Below, piece by piece: positions 57,457 to 64,000 of a stretch of 64,000 bases of DNA (its first letter is position 1; every line of letters starts with the position of its first letter). The translations under genes and the position numbers were made by a program. The notes beneath the pieces were generated by a model. The model had not been told where the DNA came from. It made no database searches and saw nothing but the letters and a program-made list of their open reading frames with translations. Origin of the DNA: Acanthococcus lagerstroemiae (lineage: Eukaryota > Arthropoda > Insecta > Hemiptera > Eriococcidae); NCBI GenBank assembly GCA_031841125.1, contig CM063113.1, positions 60,071,211 to 60,135,210 of the forward strand, in the 5' to 3' direction.

Positions 57457-59531
57457 TTAACTGCTATCGCCATCTTCGGGTATCGGCATAAAAAAATTTC
57501 TGAATTCGTCGCTGTCATCTTCATGAGCTTTTTTCTTTTTAATGTTCTTGAGACTGCTAATGATCGGGTCACTGGTTACCATGAATCTTTGGAACACGTC
57601 TGTAATATTTTTCGTACGGCTGGACTTCCTCGCGAAAATATTTCTGAAAGATTTAAAGTCCTTGTTCCGACTTTCTTGCGCCTCTTCGCTGAGGATGCCG
57701 ATAGGAAGGACGAAATTTCGGATTATTTCAGACCCATGCAGAAGTATCTTGTGCACGCTGGTGCTCATTTGAAACCTTGAAACAAATTCAAACATCAAAA
57801 CAGATTCACAGAAGAGAAATTTTCGTAAAAAACCAAAATATTTACCACGGATACTTCTGCACAAAAATTTCTGCTGTTTGTTGACAATATGATTCGAAAA
57901 AGTTCTCATTAATTTTTTCTTTACTGTTTAGCACGTTAGCGAGTGTACCGAACCTCTTAATTATATCTTCGTCTATTCCGGTGATGTTTGAAGCTATGGT
58001 TGACTTCGCAAAGAACCGTCTGGATGTGTTACCATCATTGCTAGTTCCAAACCCTAAAAATAAATTATACGAGTATTATGGAAAAAAAATCTCAACAGTT
58101 TATACCATACCATTATGAAATCAAAATACTTCGTTCTCGATTACGTTACCTGCTTTTGGTTGGTCAATGGGTAACCCTAATTTTCTGAATTCCGCCTGAA
58201 CTCTTTTCTTCTTGGCAGCTACCATCTCTTTTTCAGCCTTTGTCAATCGAGTACCTATTAAATATCAAATTTACAAAATTTTAGAATTAAAAATTACCCA
58301 TATTAACCCTGCTTGCCTGAAATATAAATTATATTCAAACCATTCATGGTACCTTTTTTTCGCCTGGTTTCTGGTAAATCTAATCTATACGAAATTTTCA
58401 GTACGCACTCCAGGAACTTTATTCGGGCATGTAGTGGTGAAATTCCAAATCGAAAATGCTCGGTTTTTACGTGAGGAACTCTTGCTTTCATTGCAGTGAG
58501 ATCATTCATGGTTGATGGCATAGCGCCACATATGTAGCACCTCGAAGTCGAATTTGTATCCGAAACAACGTTTATGGTCTTACCATCAATCATCTGTATG
58601 TAAGTAGGTACATATGAAGATAACTTAAATGTTCAGGCCAAACTATTATCTAAATACTGCAGCTGCATTGCATGAAATACATAAATAGGTACCTGCTTAG
58701 TAAAGTAGTTTCAAAATTTCTTTCTTACCGTGAAGAACAGTTCGTGGGTGAAATGTATGGGATCATCTAATTCGAGAATTGTTGTCTTTAGATTTTTAAT
58801 TTCATTTTCCAAGCGATTTTTCTCCTTAAAAATATAAGTAGATATGTATAAGAATACCTTTTACTATATTTTTGTTGAAATTTGATGTACTGAAATTTGC
58901 CTCACCTTTAAAATTGATTCTCGATTTTCTTTTTCATAGCACATCCGTAAAGGTCTACAAAATTTGGTTGAAGAGGGGGCGTTATTTTGCCAAATTTTCT
59001 GTCCGAGGCTATCGTGAATTTCAATCGGAACAATTGTGGAGATGAAAACTGTATCATCTATAGAAGAATCACCCAGAAAAATCAATTTTTTTCTCATTGA
59101 GGACGAAATAATTTTTTTTTTTATTAAAAAAATATACTCGTATAACATCTACCTTTAATCCTTTCATTCTCGTCTGAACTTTCTTCGCTTTCATCTTCGT
59201 CTGAAATTTCTGAATTTTCATTTAAAATTTCTTTATTTTCATCTACTGAAAAAGTATGCGATTAGTTCGTTTTGTTTGAGTGATGCAAAATTCTGAATTA
59301 TACGTTTTTAAAATTTTTTACGAAATTTTTACCTTTTTTAAAAACTTGTTTATACTCATTTTGACCACCAGCTCCATCAAATCCGTATTTATAAAAAATC
59401 TTTAAATTTCGATCTTCAGTTATTTTGGATAACAACTCCCAAAACCTCACCGCTGTCTTGTCTAAAAGGTCTTGTAGTGGGACTACAGCTTCGGTTTCCG
59501 TGAATTTCATATTGTCAGGATAGCAATTATT
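57457..59531 (-). CDS. RAG1/Transib-superfamily-like protein, eight exons, 5' truncated
   Basis: Minus-strand exons: 59531-59333, 59245-59153, 59057-58906, 58824-58729, 58593-58353, 58255-58151, 58053-57846 and 57775-57457. All junctions use GT-AG, phases agree at all seven introns, and no exon has a stop (about 470 aa). In order: YGFDGAGGQ (place of the first catalytic Asp of RAG1, CDG), an acidic linker, IWQNNAPSSTKFCRPLR (compare RAG1 PKPNS...CKPL), a Cys pair CYICGA, FGISPLHARIKFLE (region of the second acid), GTSNDGNTSRRF, and LPIGILSEEAQESRNKDF (region of the catalytic Glu 962) with ARKSSRTKNITDVF after it. The block order matches the RAG1 core. Related intron-containing proteins occur in hemipterans and cnidarians, from my memory of such sequences. 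The start is lost at the junction with the 2.9-kb repeat, so it is a fragment, otherwise well preserved. The second acidic position appears to be Arg. Confidence 0.7.
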
Positions 59532-60121
59532 TTTCCTCCCCAAATTCTCCTCCTCCTTCAGGAAAAGTGAGTACACGTATATGTTCACATATGCTAGAAT
59601 TCGGGGGCCCAAGCTCTACTCCAGAAATGGAACCATCTCCTTGTCTGATTTCCATAAATTACGAAAAGACAGCTTTCTATTAGAGTATTATTAAAATTAA
59701 AAGAGATTTATTTTTCGTGCCCAGGGCCTCAGCGATGGATGGAGGGGAAAATCGTGAACCCGTCCGCGACGTTGTTTGAAAAATTGGAACTCACCTTTCC
59801 ACAGCGCGATAGAATTAGAACTTTAGAACTGAGCACGACTGCCCACAGATGAGCAACTGGAGACAGTTCGCCTCGGACCCTGAAAGAGCAAAGGCACTCG
59901 GAACACCAATTTCTAACAAATACAGTTACAATGATTCAAAACTTCCCTCGCATTCTTCCGACGCGAATTCAATTTTTAGCGCCAGAAAGCTGGTGAACAG
60001 GTTTCAGAAATCTGGTGAATAGATTTCGTTTCACCCCCCCCCCCTCTCCGCCACATCCTAGCGAACAGAGCAGAGCGTCATTCAAGGTGGACAGTTAGTG
60101 TGCTCTGCAGTCACCTACTAG

Positions 60122-60535
60122 CAGAGATGGAAAAGCCAGCTGAAAGCAACAAAAGCTAGAATGCACAAAAAATGTAAAGCAAAAGAAAAAGTTTTATTTT
60201 TTCCAGCTTTTCCAGTATTTATCTATTTATAAATTATAATTTCAAAATTTCATTTTTATTTTCATTATCTCAATTGTCAGTGCTGTTAAAGTGTTAACTA
60301 TTAAGCAGTGTTGTGAAAAGCTATTTCAAAAAAATATAATATTCGAAATTTAGGGAAAAAGCCGAAAGTCAAAAAGCGGAAATCTGAAAGCTTATGATTT
60401 TTGCGTTGAAAAGCAAAAGCCAAAAGAGAAAGCTGAATATGAAAAAATTTGAAAAGCAAAAGCTAAAGTTTTATTTTCCAAGGTGAGAAGCTAAAGCCGT
60501 AAGCAAAAGTTTTATCATATGGCTTTCCATCTCTG
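60122..60535. mobile_element. hAT miniature element in copy 2
   Basis: Same 414-bp element as at 54704-55117, with the same CCTACTAG duplication on both sides; inherited with the 2.9-kb unit rather than inserted anew. Confidence 0.85.
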
Positions 60536-60920
60536 CCTACTAGTTCGCTGGAATATAATACTTGCTGAACACGTCACCATCGGTATCGAAAGAACTGGTG
60601 CTGTATTGTGTGGGTCACTTGCTCACCGTTCTCACATACATGGCTAGCAACAATTTCGTAGGCATACTACGTTCCTGGCACAGAAAAGGAAATATTTACA
60701 CCCAACAAACTGCTGAGAGGTCAATGGCAAACTACCCCAGCTAATTTGTCATGAAAGTTACGTGACTGAAAATCGCCGAGTCACTACCGCCGTAAGCTTA
60801 GATTATAAAAAAAACTGAGGAGGAGGAAGACCACTTACATTTGAAGTGCTGATCAGAATAACTTGACAAGTATATCAATAATGATGATTGATGAAAAATT
60901 GGTCTTACCAAAACTAAATA

Positions 60921-61181
60921 CGATAGCTTTCCGATTATCCGGCATAAACGGGGAATTGGGTTGGCCGGATAACTGAAAAGCCGGATAATACGGCGTTTTT
61001 GAGGGGTTTGGTTTTTTATGTTTTTCTTTGGTATTTTTCAGCGTGTACAATAGTATGTGGTTTCTAAAGTGTGCTTACGTCTACCTAAAACGCAAAATAG
61101 ATGATAACTGGAAGTCCGGATAACAGGGAAGAATTTTTGAGGCCGAATAATACAGCGTGCCGGATAATCGGAAGTCTACTG
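60921..61181. mobile_element. Tigger-like miniature element in copy 2
   Basis: Same element as at 55503-55763. Confidence 0.65.
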
Positions 61182-61281
61182 AAACTTGAAATCCAGGTTT
61201 CGTACGCGAAAATGATTAACCCTTTCATGTACATTGTATCCTTTTGGATACACACTTTTCATTCTTTTATTTCTCTCTTGG

Positions 61282-62214
61282 TATGAGCCTGATGTATCCG
61301 TACAGGTACTTGTTAGAAAGGGAATCTTGTGCTCTTTTACGTGGGAACACTGGTTATTCGATCACATATTCCGAGTTGCACCAAGGGTATGAAACTAGAA
61401 GCCTAAGCGGAAGAAGGAACATAGCAGGCCTGGTCTTTCTACACAAAATAATTCATAACAAGATAAATGAACCGACGTTACTTGAGAATGTAAGAATACG
61501 TATACCTAGTTTCAATAGTAGAAGGACCGACGTATTCTTACTTCCGGTAACTCACACTGGTCATTTTATGAATGCTCCATTCAACCGCATTATGAAGTTG
61601 TATAATAACATGGTACAATTAGACAAAAGCCTAGATATTCTTGATTCACTGAATCAATTAAAATTTAAACGTGGCATCAATGACTTCTTCAGCTGAGCTT
61701 TTCTGTACAACAAACCCTTTCCTCAAATAATTATCTGTATCAATTCTTCTTGTCCGTTTCCTCAGTTGTGTTTGTTTAAAAGACCCCAAGACGGGGCTAA
61801 GTATCGCTGGGAGTGAGGTCACGGGGGTGGCCTACAACTGGCGGGTGGATGGGGTAGGGACACGGGGGGAATGGCTGGCAATTCGAAAAATAGATATCTT
61901 ATTTTTTCATTACTATTATTTTTTTTTTCTCATTATTATTATTATTTTTTATTTATTTTTTTTAAATTAATTAATTTATTTTAATTTATTTTTTATTTTT
62001 TATTATTTTTCTCTTTCAGTTGTCTTTTTCCTCTTTCTTTTTCTTTAGTTACTTTTTCTTTTCTTTTCTTTTCTTTTCTTTTTTCTTTTTTTATATTTAG
62101 CTATATATATTAAGAACTTTTTGTATATGCCCCCCCCCCCCACTGTAATTGGCCATCAGGCTGTTGTGGAGGGCTAATTATCAATAAATCAATCAAATCA
62201 ATCAATCAAATCAA
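61282..62214 (+). mobile_element. 5'-truncated LINE 3' end in copy 2
   Basis: Same LINE remnant as in copy 1. The C-terminal frame ends at 61694-61696, and T-tract and C-run lengths differ slightly. Confidence 0.7.
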
Positions 62215-62374
62215 ACACTGGTTTCACTCGAAATCAGTAACCGCGCTCGCTGGCGATCGTTAAGCGTAGCGCCCCGGGCCATGTGACGTGATTTTCATTT
62301 TTATCAGTAGGAGTCAACTTCGAGGCCCATTTGAGGTAAGCAGACGTTATTACTCTATGAAATGAAATTGAAAA

Positions 62375-62424
62375 ACTGGGTGGAAAACGGGCGAATGTCG
62401 AAAATCGCCCTTTTTCCACCCAGC
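62375..62424. other. Terminal hairpin of copy 2
   Basis: Same 20-bp-arm, 10-base-loop hairpin as at 56951-57000; the repeat ends one base later. Confidence 0.8.
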
Positions 62425-62529
62425 CTTTCAATTCAGAAATGAGTTACATAGGTATGCCCTGTCGATCACATTGAAAAAAAAATGCCGAAACAAATAGTTT
62501 TTAGCGATGTTATTACGTCTAGCAGTTTT

Positions 62530-62766
62530 GTATCCGAAGGGATACGCTGGTCGTTTGGGATAGAGAATATTTTCAAGATTACTAATAGAAAATTTTTGAT
62601 GTAAGACATCAAAAAATCGTATATTTTCACTATTCTCTTGTATTTTAGAATGGCAAAACTATTTAAAGAAAAATTCGGATAAATAAAGAATATTTTCTTT
62701 ACTGAAAAATATTTTTGTAACATAACATGAAGACATGCCAGAGACCCAGCGTATCCGAATGGATAC
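62530..62766. mobile_element. Miniature element with GTATCCnnnnGGATAC ends
   Basis: GTATCCGAAGGGATACGCTGG on the left is matched in reverse by CCAGCGTATCCGAATGGATAC on the right (17 of 21 positions; only the four central bases differ), 237 bp apart. The palindrome GTATCCnnnnGGATAC also occurs within the 2.9-kb repeat near 55818 and 61236. A target duplication is not clear. Confidence 0.55.
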
Positions 62767-62769
62767 ATA

Positions 62770-64000
62770 GAATAATTTCATTCAATATGCGTCAAAATTG
62801 AAAACTTATGTCAAAAATGGATTCCTGGGGTCATTTTACATAGGAATAGACTATCAAATCATTTTTCAACCCACTCGTTCATACCTTGGGCATGAAAAAG
62901 TTGAATATGGAAACACCATTAGCAAAAAACTTCGAATCGCGATTATAACAAATTTACTTTTGTTTCAATTTCATCTACTATCCAGTCGATAGTGCAACAG
63001 CTACGAAGATGAGGGAATCGGTTACAAGTAAGATTTAACCACGCGAAATGAGAAAAAGGATAGAAAGTCTGTTTTTTAAGCGTAAAGTATACATAGGCGG
63101 TATGCACAGCCGATTTATAAAGATTCTCGAATAGATACAAAAAAGGCTGAGGGATATTATTTTTCCACAGAAGCCGTCTAGAACAATGTTCGATTTCAAA
63201 TATTTCTCATATACGTGTAGTTTCAAGATTTCATAAGCATGAAAAAAAAGGTATAAGTATGTATGATGGAATAAGAGAGTAAGAACCGTCTAGAGCAATA
63301 ATTGATAGTGTGAAGAAATCCTCAGTACATTACTCAAGTACCACACTCGACAATGTCGCGGAATACCTTAATCTTCCAACTAGAATTACATTTGGGGAAT
63401 AACTAAATAGATAGAATTACTCGTATATCAGTGAATACCTACGGTCGCAAATCACCTGCCAGTTTTTCCTGAAAACTTCGATAGCGTATCTCTGATTCTT
63501 CTAGGACGTCAAGTTTAAACGTATACCCGCTATGCTTTCCGCCTTTACGAGTAAGCGAGAAGACCAACAAAGATCTGAAGTTTTATTTCGTTTTTATCTG
63601 GGACTCACGTCATGTCGTTAAACTATTTCGGCGAAAAAAAATGCGAGTACCGTCACCCGAATCTTCTTATTTAATTTCGTTTATCGCGTAGTTGTATTCA
63701 GGTGCACAAAGAGACTCTTGGATCGACTAGAACTCGATTAAAGATACCTCCCCCCCCCCGATTGTCTCGTAATCTGATAGCGGTTATTTATGATGGTAAG
63801 GAAAGTCGAACAAAACTAAGCCCCGACCTTAAACGTAGCTCAAGTTGGGTATCCGAGATTGTTTCGCGCTGGTTAATCACGAAAACAGCGGATAAGTAGT
63901 GTTGCCATGTGCCCATCTCGGGGATGTCGAGTCGCGGTCGGTTTTTTGGCAGATTGAAGTTCGGGGTTCAGGTTCGACGCGACCAAGTTCTAATTTAAAA
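62770..64000. other. Right end of the window, no gene recognised
   Basis: AT-rich spacer. A C-run lies at 63751-63760. The frame at 63702-63899 starts after a possible acceptor (TATTCAG at about 63701) but lacks any takeout-like or other domain, so it is not called. Confidence 0.4.

Larger units (their letters stand above)
59532..62425. repeat. 2.9-kb repeat, copy 2
   Basis: Direct copy of 54117-57001 with a few substitutions and longer C-runs (60034-60045 and near 62130). Its left edge abuts the broken first exon of the RAG1-like gene. No continuation of that gene was found on its right side. Confidence 0.85.

Noticed and set aside
57448..57780. 110-aa plus-strand frame
   Set aside because: Antisense of the last exon of the RAG1-like gene; the minus-strand reading has the motifs and splice sites.
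63702..63899. Possible takeout 3' exon after a TATTCAG acceptor
   Set aside because: The 65-aa translation has no takeout-like pattern, and no donor follows.
63930..64000. tRNA-like GGTTCGACGC near the right edge
   Set aside because: B-box-like word only; no A-box or paired stems.

Overview
The window is nuclear DNA of an animal, almost certainly an insect. It has spliceosomal introns, an insect-type takeout/JHBP gene, and a dense load of insect-style transposons (R1- and RTE-like LINEs, Tigger/pogo, mariner and hAT miniatures). A hemipteran host is my guess from repeat style only. No bacterial operons, rRNA genes or CRISPR arrays are visible. Most of the sequence is non-coding.

Layout. 1-15.9 kb: gene-poor, with simple repeats and dead LINEs. 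The clearest is a 5'-truncated R1-clade insertion at 8733-9929, bounded by a 16-bp target-site duplication. 16.0-22.5 kb: a very AT-rich, compact, intron-free island. It holds an intact 1387-aa protein-primed-type family B DNA polymerase, several small ORFs on both strands, and a shared promoter-like motif immediately before start codons. It looks like an integrated virus-like or Polinton-like element, probably partial. 23.2-26.9 kb: inverted repeats around a minus-strand LINE. 27.4-30.2 kb: a five-exon host-like gene for an unrecognised coiled-coil protein (about 294 aa). 30.3-31.7 kb: a second AT-rich patch with small acidic ORFs.

39.8-52.3 kb: the first four coding exons of a takeout/juvenile-hormone-binding-family gene (signal peptide and N-terminal cysteine pair), with a 9.2-kb second intron. 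That intron holds a 1-kb hAT foldback element containing a mariner-type miniature, and an internally deleted Tigger element. The 3' exons of this gene were not found.

54.1-62.4 kb: two near-identical 2.9-kb direct copies, each carrying the same nested hAT, Tigger and LINE pieces and ending in a 20-bp-arm hairpin. Between them, on the minus strand, lies an eight-exon gene for a RAG1/Transib-superfamily-like protein. All seven intron phases agree, there are no in-frame stops, and the 5' end is cut off exactly where the second copy begins.

The two strongest leads are the compact polymerase element with its common promoter motif and the intron-containing RAG1-like gene. Gene models and family calls rest on reading motifs and splice sites by eye; no database search was run.
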